A stretch of 64,000 nucleotides of DNA from Eublepharis macularius (GCF_028583425.1 NC_072801.1:64743766-64807765); one strand, 5' to 3'; shown: positions 21,559 through 32,817, counted from the stretch's first letter. Notes: a model not told the origin generated them from the sequence alone. Made by a program: numbers and translations.

Positions 21559-21786
21559 AGGAACATTTTATTGAAAAGCATCAGGAGGAACTGATTCATC
21601 GAGTCTTCAGAGTTGACGCTCTCTTACGGCGGCTTCCAGATCAACGTTCCCTGAAAAAAGAGGGCTCAGATAAGCAGAAAATGGAGCATTTGTACACACT
21701 GGTGCCAAAGTGGAACAGGAAGCAGAAAGACAATCTCTACATAGTGTTGAAGAAAACAAATGGTCCTCTTATTGCTGAACTTGAGG
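21559..21786 (+). CDS. CARD cassette exon C of locus 1 (short)
   Basis: This exon has a TTTTCAG acceptor and a GAGG|GTAAAA donor, phase 1-1, 76 residues. It opens E-E-H-F-I-E-K-H-Q-E-E-L-I-H-R-V and keeps L-Y-T-L-V-P-K-W-N-R-K-Q-K-D and K-K-T-N-G-P-L-I. It is six to seven residues shorter than its neighbours. The missing part falls between the second helix and the K-Q-K-M motif, where other copies carry the Q-Y or Q-L containing helix. The fold may be compact or damaged, but the frame is intact and the deletion is a multiple of three. Confidence 0.88.
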
Positions 21787-22410
21787 GTAAAAGTACTTCT
21801 CCTTGACTTAGAGTTTTGACAGGAGAACTAACCAACTCCTGATTAACCCACAGGGCTCAGGCCTGATTATTTTGCTTATTTGAACCCCTGGTTTTAACTG
21901 GGATTCATGCAGCTAGTTGAGATGGATGTATATTCCTATTAGGCAACTCTTTGAACTGGCATTTGGTGCTGATAGCTTCAGTTCTTTCCAAATACAGTTT
22001 GTTCCACATGCAAGTGTGAAAACTAGAAAAGCTCAGAGGCAAATAACTGGGAGAGACGGAACTCTAATCAAAGGCAGCTCAATGGTTCCATAGACTGGGT
22101 CTTAAAAGCCATTGGCTTCCTTTCATTGGATTCCACAGCTGAGACCTGGGCTAGAGATGTCATTCACTACAGGAAGTGGCATGCCTCAGTCAAACTGTGC
22201 TGATCACCTTGTCAAGTGGCACCTCTAGTCTAGCTGTGTTCACTTGAAAGGTAGAAAGGATCCTGCTTGCAGGATAAATAAATATAAAACAAACAAAAAA
22301 CGAACAAACAAACAAACAAATGAACAATGGGGGGTCTAGGGTGGAATAAAATTCCCAACAGATTTTATTTGCTTTGAAGAGCTCTGTGTTTAAATTCTTT
22401 CTTTTCTCAG

Positions 22411-22650
22411 AGGGACACTTTATTGAGAGGCACAAGGAGTATTTGATCCAAAATGTTGAAAGAGTTACACTATTACCACTAGGCAGTACAATCTGCCATC
22501 ATTTGTTTTTCAAATTCTTGAGAAACCACACAACCAAAGAAAAAATGGAGGCACTCTACAAGTTGGTGCCAAATTGGAATGGAGAATGGAAGGATAGACT
22601 CTACCGAGCACTGAGAGAAACAAATGAGCATCTGATCAAAGAGCTTGAGG
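22411..22650 (+). CDS. CARD cassette exon D of locus 1 (diverged middle)
   Basis: This exon has a TTTTCTCAG acceptor and a GAGG|GTAAGT donor, phase 1-1, 80 residues. Both ends fit the family: E-G-H-F-I-E-R-H-K-E-Y-L-I at the start, then K-M-E-A-L-Y-K-L-V-P-N-W-N, W-K-D-R-L-Y-R-A-L-R-E-T-N-E-H-L-I-K-E-L-E at the end. The middle, around residues 25-42, replaces the usual acidic helix with a Cys/His/Phe-rich stretch (T-I-C-H-H-L-F-F-K-F-L). This may be relaxed constraint or a changed interface. It is the last CARD before the FIIND part. Confidence 0.88.
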
Positions 22651-22803
22651 GTAAGTCAGCAAACCCCAGTTTGCAGCTTTGTCTGAGGCACTGACTCCTT
22701 TTTTCATTCACACAACAGTCAACCAGAGTATTAGTTTAGGGTTCTATATACCATGCTGTATATATGTACGACAGAAATATGTACGACAGGCAGGTCATAT
22801 CAG

Positions 22804-23237
22804 CAGGGGTCATTTCGTAGAAAAGGAGCTGGAGGAACTCATTAGTATAATTCATTCCTATACGCCATGCCCCTTGACATCACCAGAAGTGTGTCATTAG
22901 CATAACTGATTTGCATATGCCACACACCCTGACATCACCTGTCCTGGCTGTTTTGGACCCAATCCTGGCCATTCAGGGCTGAAATTGGGCCCAAAATGGC
23001 AAAAGGGGGCTGAAATGGCCAAAAAGGGCCCCAAAATGGTCAGGATCAGGCCGCTGCTGCCTGAGAGAGTGATCCACCACCCGTCAGAGGCCCAATCCGG
23101 GCCATTTCGGCCACAATCCAGGCTGAAATGGGCCCAAAAGGGCTGAGAGTCAGGTGGGCGGGGCCACCTGACATGTGACCTCTTTGGGGAACTGCCAGAA
23201 CTGCGTTCCTGTGCGTTCCCCCTCGAAATGAGCCCTG
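22804..23237. mobile_element. hAT-type MITE with 8-bp target duplication CATATCAG
   Basis: Left end CAGGGGTCATTTCG and right end CGAAATGAGCCCTG are inverted repeats. CATATCAG occurs at 22796-22803 and 23238-23245. An 8-bp duplication with CAGGG-type ends fits the hAT superfamily. The interior repeats CCAAAATGG motifs. It lies just after CARD exon D. Confidence 0.85.
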
Positions 23238-23245
23238 CATATCAG

Positions 23246-25627
23246 AAAAAAGGACCCCTGCTTTGGGTCAGGGGATGTCTGGGAGAAAGGAGGACATACA
23301 AATATTTCAAATGAATAAATAAATCATTTCAGCTCACAAAAAACATGAAAGTAGTCATATTCTACCTTCATATTAAAAATAGCCTCTTAGAATATACTGT
23401 TATTATAATCCAGAAAAATGAGACATTCAAATTAATTAATCACCTCTGCAGTTTTGCATCTCATTCTGAACAAACTGAGAATGAACCCTAGGTGCAAAAG
23501 CACCATATTGCACAACTTTAAATGTTACTGATTTGTCTAGAAGGAAAAGAAATGTGGTAAGATTGTAGATGTCAGACAAAACTCCCTTTTCTTTGGACTG
23601 GTTGCTTAACTCCAGTGTTCTGAGCTGGGGTACGGGACAGACCCCAATGGCCCATCCATCTACAATTCAAGACCACCTTCTTATATCCCAAGCGACTGCG
23701 TCATGAGATCTGAATCCACCATAGTAAATTGTGGACGTTAGTCGTGATCGACATGAGCTCCCAGTCTTTCAGACTTTTCAGCCTTTTATTGACATAAAAT
23801 GTATCACTGTGTAGAATCAGAGGGCGGGGATAGTGAAATTGCACTTAGGTGGAAGAATAATATTTATCTTCCGTTACTGGCAGAGATGACAAGGAGGAGG
23901 CAGTTACACTAACCTACCCCCATAACAAGACACACAAGATCTTAAGAGAATCATAGCCTACCTGCTTGCCCAACCCTCTTTCCGTTAGAGAAAAACAATC
24001 GTGAAAACTTACTAAGTTAGCCAATCAATTGTGATTGGTCATTTAATAAAGCATTTAAATTACAACTATGTCAAAATCATATGTTTTTGTCAAATATCAA
24101 GAATTACGTATGTGTAGAAACGTACATTACATAAACCTCCACAACAGTATGAAAGTACACCTTTAACAAATCATTCTGTAACAATAAAGTGCTAGTGCTT
24201 CCTCTCTGCCTGAGGAGGGAGCCTGGCTGAGGGGATGAAGCCCCAACATGGGCTACTAGAAGCCACCCCCAACAGCTGTGTCAAACATGGCTGCTCAGGC
24301 AACTGTCTCTTTGGCAAGCATGGATTGTGCCAGCTTGTGGACAGGGGCAGCGCTCCCCAGTGGGCCTCAACCAGAAGGGCCAATGCTGAGGTGCATGGGT
24401 GAGGGGAGAGGGGAGACCAATGTGAACAAATCACCTCCTCAGCTCCTTCTTACCTATTGGTATGCCTCAGCCCTCCCTGAGCTCAGACTCTGGAGACAGG
24501 AAATCTGTACAGCAACTCAGGAGGAAGTTGTTAGTTCGGCATTCTGGACACAGCTCTCCTTCCCTGTGTGAGTGCACAGTACTCCTCAAATTTCACTAAG
24601 TCTCCCAGGTGCACTCTTGCTCTGTCACCATGTGCACTCTCTCCCACTTTGTGCTCTAAGTCTCCACAGCAGGGAGTTCTTGAGCAGAGCCTCCAATTGT
24701 GCCCCCACTTACCTGGGACCATGGCCACCCTGACCAGAGGTTATGTAGGGTGGGCGGGGACTGACTGGCTGCTGGGGCGGGGGCAGGGTGTGGCCACAAC
24801 AGGGGCATGAGCAAATTGGTACCTGTGGTAGTCAGTAACCTATGCTCCACTGAGCTGCTTGGGCAGGGCTGGAAGCAGTGTGGGGGGTGAGTTTTCCCGT
24901 TCAATGGATACCCATGGGGTACACTGCCATTTTTGCGGTATAACTTTCTGCCGCTGCAGGGGATGTGCCCGGGCCTGGAACAGCTTTGGGAGCTAACTAA
25001 ATCGTGTTCCACCCCCCAAAATGCCACCCTGGGTGCAGGCGCAGGGATTTATGCTCCAGTTTTCCCTGTGGCCAGCTGCCAAGACTAGGCACCAGTGCAG
25101 GGCTGCAGTGGAGCTGTGCCACAATCGAGCACAGTTGTAGGAGGGGTTACATGGGCATAAGTGCAGGACACACTGGTGTAACCCTTAGTCAGCTTCCTGA
25201 GCACATTCAGCCCCTCCCCCAGGATTGAGCTGTTAATACTTAAAGGATGTATGTTACTAGCTAAATGTGACTCTACCCCCCTCCTCTTCCCAGAATTGCT
25301 ATTGAATCACTATTTTCAATGTGACTGTATACTATCAGAGATACCTATTGGATAGTATTTGTACCATCATTCATGAAGAGACACACAATTCCTCCAAGAC
25401 TCAGAAAACAGGACATTAAATCTCCAATGTTGAAGCTGGTACATTACGGGAAGTACATTCTATTTCACTGAACATCTATCCAGGACGTGCAGTTAGGATT
25501 CCCTGAGAGTAAACATATATTGACTGCCTAAAGGGAAATGGTGAGCATTTATTAATACTGAGCTAATCAACTTTTGAGACAGGAAGGAGATGCAGCAAAG
25601 ATGGCTTGATTCCTGACCCCCTTGCAG
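23246..25627. other. Intron between CARD exon D and mini-exon X, GC-rich part unassigned
   Basis: About 24200-25220 is GC-rich with overlapping frames on both strands and no recognisable protein. It is probably another repeat. Nothing else was seen. Confidence 0.35.
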
Positions 25628-25659
25628 AGGAGAAATGCTACTTGTGTGGCAAAGGGCAG
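25628..25659 (+). CDS. Phase-shifting mini-exon X before the FIIND
   Basis: A CCCCCTTGCAG acceptor and a perfect CAG|GTAAGT donor enclose 32 bases. Entered in phase 1 from CARD exon D it reads E-E-K-C-Y-L-C-G-K-G-Q and ends in phase 0, which is the phase that the next exon at 26226 needs. It therefore converts the phase of the CARD cassettes to that of the FIIND. The C-x-x-C pair resembles half of a zinc site, but no full motif is present. No homologue was recognised. The call depends on splice-site quality and phase fit. Confidence 0.7.
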
Positions 25660-26225
25660 GTAAGTGCCTTTGCTCCTGCACTTCGTTTCCTGTTGCAAAA
25701 CACAATATATCAGACTAGGAAAAGGTGTAACCAGAGATCCTGTCCCACCCAGCCCTGATCTTTAAAAGCAGACTGGGGGATAATAGGTTAAATCAGACAT
25801 GTTATGGGGTCTGGATTTGGGGGTTTGTCATAAGGAGAAATGAGCCTTACCTATGTACTTGCTATTTTCAAGTAACAGAGATTAATGTCTTCTCTCCATC
25901 TTTTCTCTTTTGCCTTAATCACTTCTATAATGAGGCAGCAGGGTGGGGTGTAAGAATAACTGCAAGTTCCAGTTGAAGGCCTTCCTGATTGCAGTGGAAT
26001 GTAATTTTCCACTAGATTCATGGATGCTGGAAATAATAGGCTGTATCCTCCCAGTCCACTCAGCTAAGTGGATGGAGTCTTCCTCTGGAGCAAGAGCTTC
26101 TTCCATGAGAGGGCAGTTTTGCACTTAGCTGAGCAGGATGGTAGGATACAACCCATTATTTATCTCAAGCCAGTTTTGGTCCTAAGGTCTCAAGGGCTTG
26201 CTTTAAAACCATCTCCTGTTCTCAG

Positions 26226-26290
26226 GGTTTGCCAGAGGAAGACCCAGAGCCTTTTGTCCCAGAGGCGAATGAGGAGCTGAAAACATACAG
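26226..26290 (+). CDS. FIIND exon F0 (start of ZU5-like subdomain)
   Basis: This 65-base exon runs from TGTTCTCAG to TACAG|GTGAGG, phase 0 to 2. It reads G-L-P-E-E-D-P-E-P-F-V-P-E-A-N-E-E-L-K-T-Y and its final AG joins the next exon to give Arg. An acidic proline-rich lead followed by K-T-Y-R matches where the FIIND begins in NLRP1 and CARD8, just before the first beta strand (Y-R-x-x-x-P-x-A-G). A second possible acceptor at 26235 would give a phase 1 start and could be used if mini-exon X is skipped. Confidence 0.8.
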
Positions 26291-26814
26291 GTGAGGGTCC
26301 AGACAGAGTACCAGTCATAAGGCAACGTAGCTGGAACCTTTTCAATATAGATAGAGCCTCAAGCCAAATATGTTAAAGGGCCTCTAAAGGGTCTACACAA
26401 TGGTATTTTCAGCTTGCAAAATAGTCCTGCTTCTTGTCCAAATTCTGCTAGTGATGGGCGAACTCCCCTCTGTTCTGTTTAGCATCACTTTAGTAGTTAC
26501 AAACTTTGCCAGAAATCAATTGGAAAAAGTTATTGGGTGGACCTGATTATAGTATCACTTGCACATTGTTTTGAGAAATACCTATGGGGTTTTTTTGTCT
26601 AAGTTCTTGGTTGCAATCATAATTCAAAAAGAGCTGGTAAAAGCCCACAAAAGCTTATTTTTTAAAAAGGGTTTTTTGGAAACCATGAGTGTAGCATTTT
26701 TACCCCTTTATGAGATCTGTATTATGTTGCCTTCCTGTCTTCCTTGAAGTTCCCCAGAAGATTATTGCTTCCAGCAAAGGCTCTTGCCTTATATCATGTA
26801 GTTTATTCTGAAGT

Positions 26815-26937
26815 TTTAGGTAGGTAGTCATTTTGGTCTGCAGTAGGACAGAAGGATTTGAAGAAGGAACCTTTGAAAGCTTATATTCTTGAAAGGTCTT
26901 GTTGGTATCTAGGAGGCCACTGGACAAAAATCTAGTT
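26815..26937 (-). repeat. Decayed copy of the hammerhead-like short repeat
   Basis: GAAAGCTTATATTCTTGAAAGG and the flanking words suggest an old relative of the repeat at 4737, too decayed to judge its orientation with certainty. Confidence 0.3.
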
Positions 26938-27039
26938 TAATCTGTAGTATAAGGAAGGTTTTGTTGTATTTGGTAGAATGTTAGAATAGTCAGTGCATGG
27001 GGGTGGCTGTGAGGTAAAAGGGGTTCCTTAATTCTTGAT

Positions 27040-27178
27040 GGGGGGTAAAGTGTAAATGACTGGGGAAGGCAATGGCAAACCACCCCATAACAAAAAGTCT
27101 GCCAAGAAAACGTCACAATGCAACGTCCCCCTATGGGTCAGTAATGACTTGGTGTTTGCACAGGGGACTACCTTTATC
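27040..27178 (+). mobile_element. SINE 3' fragment
   Basis: The words GGGGAAGGCAATGGCAAACC, AAGTCTGCCAAGAAAACG and GGGTCAGTAATGACTTGGTG match the 3' part of the SINE that flanks the Penelope-like element at 41568 (43986-44155). Confidence 0.75.
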
Positions 27179-27327
27179 TGTACTAATTCTTGATGAAACA
27201 GATGTTTTACTTAACCAGAAATAGAATTTATTTATAAGTATATGAGTGTAACAGGTTCAATAAGTTCATAAGTGAAATGAGTTCAATTAGTTAAGCATAA
27301 TGAGTTCAAGATAGGTGCAGAACTTGA

Positions 27328-27422
27328 CTTACAGTGAAACCCTAAGCAGAATTACTCCCATCTAAACCCATTGATTCCAATGGGCTTAAACTGGAGTAAC
27401 TCTGCTTGTGATTTCACTGTTT
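27328..27422. mobile_element. Small palindromic element
   Basis: ACAGTGAAACCCTAAGCAGAATTACT and its near complement at the right end, with a palindromic centre CCCATTGATTCCAATGGG. It folds end to end. Confidence 0.65.
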
Positions 27423-27457
27423 ACCACAAAGGCTTGGATTCCCACAGTTGCCACTTA

Positions 27458-27685
27458 AAGCTAAGCTACAAGTGATGCCTGACACAGGTTGGACACTTGT
27501 CAGCTTCCCTCAAGTTTTGATGGGAAATGTAGGCGTCCTGGTCTTGCAGCTTGGGCCCTCTGACTGCTGTCCAACGGACTTTTCAACTGTCACTTGTCCA
27601 ACATTCTGCCAAGCTGCCTACATTTCCCATCAAAACTTGAGGGAAGCTGACAAGTGTCCAACCTGTGTCAGGTGTAGTTTGGCTC
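27458..27685. mobile_element. Harbinger-like MITE, TTA target duplication
   Basis: It has the same family arms as 14209 (TTGGACACTTGTCAGC, GATGGGAAATGTAGG). Direct repeat TTA at 27455-27457 and 27686-27688. Confidence 0.75.
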
Positions 27686-27789
27686 TTAGGCTAAAAATAT
27701 CCCCAAAAGAGAAGAGCAGGGAATTCTCTGAGTTTTCAGAAATTTGCCACATTGGCTGGTTTCATCCACAAAGTATAACACACCGACTT

Positions 27790-27918
27790 CTTCCTTCAGA
27801 GCTGCGCGGAGAGCAATCCCCTCTGTCTGGAGATCAGGGGGCGGGGCCACCAGCCATGTGACCATTTTCAAGAGGTTCCGGAACTCCATTCCCCCGCGTT
27901 CCCCCTGAAAACAAGCCC
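27790..27918 (-). mobile_element. hAT-type MITE fragment, reversed
   Basis: The stretch is the reverse of the left half of the elements at 38411 and 52915 (ATCTCCAGACAGAGGGG, GGGGCCACCAGCCATGTGACC), with the end AGGGCTTGTTTTC near 27918. The other end is missing. Confidence 0.6.
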
Positions 27919-28009
27919 TCCTTATGCTTGAATAAATTTTACTCTTTGTCTCTGGATTTTTGTTTAATTTTGATGCCACAAACTAGCATGGCTTCCCCTC
28001 TGGACTAAA

Positions 28010-28290
28010 ATTGAATATGATAGGCCTGTGTTTCCAGAGACAGAGAGTTCCACCAGGTTGATGCCAGGGTCGAAAAGGCCCTGGTCCTGGTCGAGGCAAG
28101 ACAAACCTCCCTGGGGCTGGGAACCACCAGCAGCTCTGCCAAACGAAGGGCCCTCTGGGGAACATATGGTGAGAGGTGGTCCTGCCGGTATGCCAGTCCA
28201 AGTCTGCTAAGGGCTTTAAAGGTCAAAACATAACCTTGAACTTAATCCGGAATTCCACTGGGAGCCAGTGCATCTGGAGCAGTATCAGTG
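28010..28290 (-). mobile_element. L2-like LINE 3' fragment
   Basis: Words GAGAGTTCCACCAGG, AAGGCCCTGG, GGGCTTTAAAGGTCAAAACA and CCACTGGGAGCCAGTGCA recall a common squamate LINE tail. A similar part lies at about 63740-63960. The strand is uncertain. Confidence 0.4.
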
Positions 28291-28701
28291 TTATATATGA
28301 CCTGAGTGGAGTAATAAACACATCCTACACCTTCTCTACAATTGATTAGTGTATCCTGCAGTATTTCCAAACATTCTGTGTCCATCTTACTGACACTTGT
28401 CTTGGTGATCCCATCGGTTAGGCTTATCAACTCTCCAGCTTCAGAAACTGTATTCATTATTACTTGAAATTGTTTAGGTACGTATCCAACAAATGTCACG
28501 TGTGACCTACTTTGAAAGAAACTATTCTAGTCAAACTGTGTTCAGCCATCTTATATGCAGAGAATGTTCCTCCCCGCATCTGTGTAAGAAAAGATCAAAA
28601 TTTGACAGTCTGAGAATCTGATTTGGTTCAAGCATCACCTTTCCTTGCAGAAGGTCCCAGGTTCAATTCCCACATCTCTAATTAAAAGCATTAAGTACCA
28701 G

Positions 28702-29207
28702 CAGGGCCAGATCGATGAGGGGCAGGGGGGTAGTCTTCCCCGGTGCCGCCAAAGAGGGGGCGCCAGGCGCAGTTGCCAGCCACGGGAGCACGCCTGGGGA
28801 AAGGCGAACGGCACGGCGGCCTCCCAGCCACCCGTGCTGCCATTCGCCTTTCCCCAGGACAAGGGGTGCGCGGCAAGCTGGCTGCCCCTTGTCCTGGAGA
28901 AAGGCAAAAGGCAGCACATGTGGCTGGGAGGCCGCCGTGCTGTTCGCCTTTCCCCAGGACAAGGGGCGCTGGCAAGCCAGCTGCCCCTTGTCCTGCGGGG
29001 CAGGTGAACAGCACAGGTAGCCTCCCAGCCACTCGTGCTGCCACCAGCTCCATGGTGCGCCGGGACAGCCGGCTTGCTGCGGGGGTGGAAGGGCACCCCA
29101 GTGTGATGACGTCACAGGAGTGATGTCATCACGCAGCACCAGGAGTGCACGCATGTAGAGCCTAACTGTGGTTGCCCTGGGCGCTGGCAACCGTAGATCC
29201 GGCCCTG
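28702..29207. mobile_element. GC-rich hAT-type MITE with internal inverted repeats
   Basis: Ends CAGGGCCAGATC and GATCCGGCCCTG are inverted. Flanks AGTACCAG (28694-28701) and GGTACCAG (29208-29215) differ at one base and look like an 8-bp duplication. The interior holds repeated GCCTTTCCCCAGGACAAGGGG and reverse copies, which explains the many overlapping frames on both strands. Confidence 0.75.
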
Positions 29208-29339
29208 GGTACCAGGCGATGTAAAAGACCTCTGCCTGAGACCGCCAAGAACTGTTACTATTCCCCAGTGATCTCCCGCACTACAAGGCAGCTTTATGAC
29301 TTCAGTATTTCCCCCTCTTCTTTTCCTTGTGATATGCAG

Positions 29340-29563
29340 AATTCATCTCCCCAAGGCAGGCATCTTCCTGTGCTCAGTTACTGAACTCAAGTTTGAGGTG
29401 AAGGCAGCCGTGACTATTGAATATGCCCATGGCTCCTGGGATGAGCATCTGAGCGAGGCCGAGATGCAGATACGGATGGTGGCTGGTCCATTATTTAGAA
29501 TCCAAGCAGATGCTGAAGAGAAAGTGGCAGCTGTTCACCTGCCTCACTTTATGTGTCTCCAAG
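29340..29563 (+). CDS. FIIND exon F1 (ZU5-like subdomain)
   Basis: This exon follows GATATGCAG and ends at CAAG|GTAGGG, phase 2 to 1, about 74 residues. Visible family motifs in order are I-H-L-P-K-A-G near the start, V-T-I-E-Y for the middle strands, M-V-A-G-P-L-F with the following I-x-A-D-A-E-E, and V-H-L-P-H-F-M at the end. These are the ZU5 landmarks shared by NLRP1, CARD8 and PIDD/UNC5-type proteins. ZU5 plus UPA forms the FIIND that self-cleaves and holds the C-terminal CARD fragment until the N-terminal part is degraded. Confidence 0.92.
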
Positions 29564-30604
29564 GTAGGGCAGTTTTGAGACAAAAAATAGGTAATACCAC
29601 AGGATATACTAATGCATCAATTTTTTAAAGACAAATTTCTGTGCCTCTGCAGTTCACAGCCAGATACCTCTCAGCCCATTTTCTGTCCTTTTCCTTTCAG
29701 TTTGGACTTTAGCCCTCTGTTGTGTTGTAATAGGCTACTCAGCATGCCTGGACATTGGGGGGTGCTGCGTGTCTGTGTGCGTATGTGTGACTTTCCTGAT
29801 TAGCAAAATACCTTTTTTTGTCTAAGATGGGAACACCTCCTGACAACTCCTTCTCTTCCTGTTTCCATTGAGAGAGATTCTCTCTCTTACAATGCACCAA
29901 GACTCCTACTGTGGAAGCCTGATCCACATACCTGCCTCCAAGCTTGATGCCAAATTAGTTGGCCATGCCATAGGGAAAGTTCACTTCAGACTAGGATTCT
30001 TTCTTCTGTCTTCTACAAAGAAAAGCCTGTGAATGGAATCTAACTCAATAAACTGTACGCTTTTACATTTTAATTACATGAAGATTAAATATTGCACATT
30101 GGGGAAATGCTTCTGACTGATAAAATATCACGCTATTTTATCAGGCCTTTTCCCCCTAGGACTTTTTGTTTTTAACAACTCTCTGTAAGATACAAGCAGC
30201 TCAGCTCATGGTATTTAGAGTCCAAATGGCCTGCCCCATTCCTCTATGACATTAAGACAGCTTAGCCAATCACTGCCATTTGCTTCATTACAAACAATAT
30301 TCCCACCACCCCAAAATTCCTTAATGTATTAAAATAGGGATTTGCATTACTTAGAAGAGAGCCGAGACCTAGAATGACAGAATTAGAAACTCATATATCA
30401 AGATTCCCTGTACCCTGCACCGTTTCTCTCATTATACTAGGGTAGATTTCTATGTTGCATCTTTGTTTATAGGACTTCTGATACATTCTAGACATACTTC
30501 CACACTAGAAGACTTAGAGGGATTTTTCTCCACCAGATAATTTTCAATAACAAGGACTTTTAAAAAAGCAACTGAGAACCTTTTTCTCAACTATTTGTTT
30601 CCAG
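29564..30604. other. Intron between F1 and F2
   Basis: No repeat or exon was recognised. AT-rich. Confidence 0.5.
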
Positions 30605-30855
30605 AGGGAGAAATAGACATTTCCGATGTTAAAATTGCCCATTTTGTTGATGTGGGGATGACTCTGGAGAAGCCATCGCAAGTGACCCAGTTTCATGCCG
30701 TGCTGAAGAATCCCAAATTCTCTCTTCTGGGTGTATTGAACGTAAGCCCCTTCAAGAAGCTCTTTCCTATCCATTCTGTGGTGCAGCTTTATCAGGCTCG
30801 CAGGAAAGCCACCCTTCACCTCTATTTGATTCCCAATGACTCATCCTTGATAAAG
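30605..30855 (+). CDS. FIIND exon F2 with the autoproteolysis site
   Basis: This exon runs from TTTCCAG to AAAG|GTAAGT, phase 1 to 0, about 84 residues. It carries the three residues known to drive FIIND self-cleavage in NLRP1: His in A-H-F (codon 30640-30642), Glu in L-E-K-P (30667-30669) and the Phe|Ser bond in N-P-K-F|S-L-L-G (Phe 30718-30720, Ser 30721-30723). The UPA subdomain starts right after the cut, with V-V-Q-L-Y and L-H-L-Y-L-I-P-N-D strands. By family knowledge the product should be cut into two non-covalently bound parts. Confidence 0.95.
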
Positions 30856-31502
30856 GTAAGTGAGAACTAGCATGATTTGATACAGACATAGAAATGAGTT
30901 GCCATCTCTTGCAAAGCAAATGAAGAGTGAAAGCTGGGGCAAGCATCTATACAAGGATACATAATCTAGAACCCTTTCAGAAAATATATCTTAGAACGTC
31001 TTCCTGACATCTAACTCTGGCAATGAATATTTATTGACTGAAGCTGCTCCCATGCAGTGAAAATTCTCTATGTAGCTCTTATTGCTGCTGCAAATGCAGA
31101 AGCACTCAGTGGCAACGGAGAGTACACACAACAGTTTCCCCTGTACTTTTCTCCCGTCATTGTCTTGTGGCCACCATTCCCTCTGAGCCACTGAAGGGCT
31201 ATAACTTGGCCTTTAAAAAAAAAACCCTGTCAATAGCTATGAGTAGATCACTATGGCATCATAAGGTTACCAAGACATATTGCCGCATTCTTTTAGCTCC
31301 TCTCAAATCCCAGCATTCATGTTTTTTAATAAAAGTAAACCTCTATCTCCTTTCTTGTGGAAGGACGGGAGTCCGGAAGAGTTAGTAGATTGCTATAGCC
31401 TGATCTATTGTCACAATTTAGCAATTCCTGATACTATAGCTTCATGCATTTTTTTTCTGTCCGTCAACCTTACCAGGAATTCTTCTTTTCCCCTTTAAAC
31501 AG

Positions 31503-31631
31503 GCCATTGAAGACAGAGAGAAGAGACACCACTCAAAGCTAATTCAGAAACCCCCTCAAACCGATGAACCACTGTACTTTGGCTGTCGCTATGTTGTATT
31601 CAGCTCATCAGATCTTAATATACACCCAAAA
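31503..31631 (+). CDS. FIIND exon F3 (UPA subdomain)
   Basis: This exon of 43 codons, phase 0 to 0, starts after TTTAAACAG and ends at CCAAAA|GTTAGT. It opens A-I-E-D-R-E, carries K-P-P-Q-T-D-E-P-L-Y-F-G-C-R-Y and ends I-H-P-K, all at the positions expected in the UPA part of NLRP1-type FIINDs. The donor is non-ideal at its last exon base (A instead of G), but the join P-K|E-L-E-F to the next exon matches the family exactly. Confidence 0.9.
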
Positions 31632-32059
31632 GTTAGTCGAAACATCATTCCACAGTCAATATTGGACCAAAGTTTGTTTGTATCCCTCTTCTCCCAACTG
31701 TCCTCACAATTTCCCTGAATTTGGAAAGAACTAATGCAGAGGTTCTTACTTTCCCAGTTTCACTGGTGGATGGGTAGCTGGTTCATTATTAATGGCATGA
31801 CTAAGGGTGTAATCCATGATCACATCACACATGCAAAGTCACAGAATCTAGCATTCTGGGAATCTCAGCTTCATTTTTTCTAAAAAAGAAGACTTCAGCC
31901 AGCCGTTATAGCCAAAGACAGCTTTAAAAGTACACCATCAAGGAGGCCCTGAGTCTGTAGTATTACCTAAGCTAATTAAGTGTGGATCTGCTTCCTGATT
32001 AGAGTTGCACCCTTTAAAATAGAGCTCTCTAAAAGGAGGAGCAAGATGTAAGCCTTGTG

Positions 32060-32601
32060 GTTATGGCAGCAAAGCCGGTTGTGGGGAAAAATACAATGGG
32101 CTCTAGAAAGGGAAGGGCGGGGGGGGCGGGCATGTCCTCCTCCTGCATCACTGATCCTGGTCAGATGAAGGCAGGAGGGGGGTGGGTATGACCACCTGCT
32201 CTGCACCTGATCCTGGCCAGGTGAATGGGGGGCAGGCATTGCCTCCTGCTCTTCTTCTGATCCCAGCAGGTTGAAGGGGAGGCAGGCATTGCCTCATGCT
32301 CCACTCCTAATCCCAGTCAGGTGAAGGGAGTGGACACTGTCACCATCTCCTCGCCTGATTCCATCCAGAGGAATGGAGGCAGGCATTGCCACCTGCTTCT
32401 CTCTGGATCCCAGCTGGGTGAAGGCAGAGGATAGACATTGCCACCTGCTCCGCCTGATCCCAGTCTGGGCTTCTTACCGCAGCACACTCTCTGGAGGTCT
32501 GGCTGCCTCATCTGGGCTTTCCTCCACAGCAGCACTCTCTGGAGGCGCACCAGGGTAGGAAGTGAGTTGTCTTGAATACACTTAGCCTTTTATATAGTAA
32601 G
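32060..32601 (-). mobile_element. Helitron-like element with tandem 48-50 bp units
   Basis: The left side carries AAATACAATGGGCTCTAG and the right side CCTTTTATATAGTAAG. The same two ends frame 54816-56735 and 45113-45770. Reversed, the element would start CTTACTATATAAAAGG, like vertebrate Helitrons, and end in a CTAG-like word. About seven units of a GGCATTGCCACCTGCTCC-type repeat lie inside (about 32115-32470). The class is an inference. It lies in the intron between F3 and F4. Confidence 0.45.
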
Positions 32602-32817
32602 ATTATTGTGATGATTCATACAGAATATTTATTTTATTTAAAACATTTCTATCATGCCTTTTCTTTTAGCCAATATTACTTTAAACCACAGAATATGTTT
32701 GTACAGCTGGCCCATGATTTACTAAGAGCTTGAAAACTCCCCAATGGACCCTGAATGTCTTCTTGATTAACAGTTACTCAGATATGTGCACTACATCTTG
32801 TCTGGTCTCTTTCTCAG

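Noticed and set aside
28635-29190. Eight or so overlapping frames on both strands
   Set aside because: They fall in the GC-rich palindromic MITE at 28702-29207, where stops are rare.
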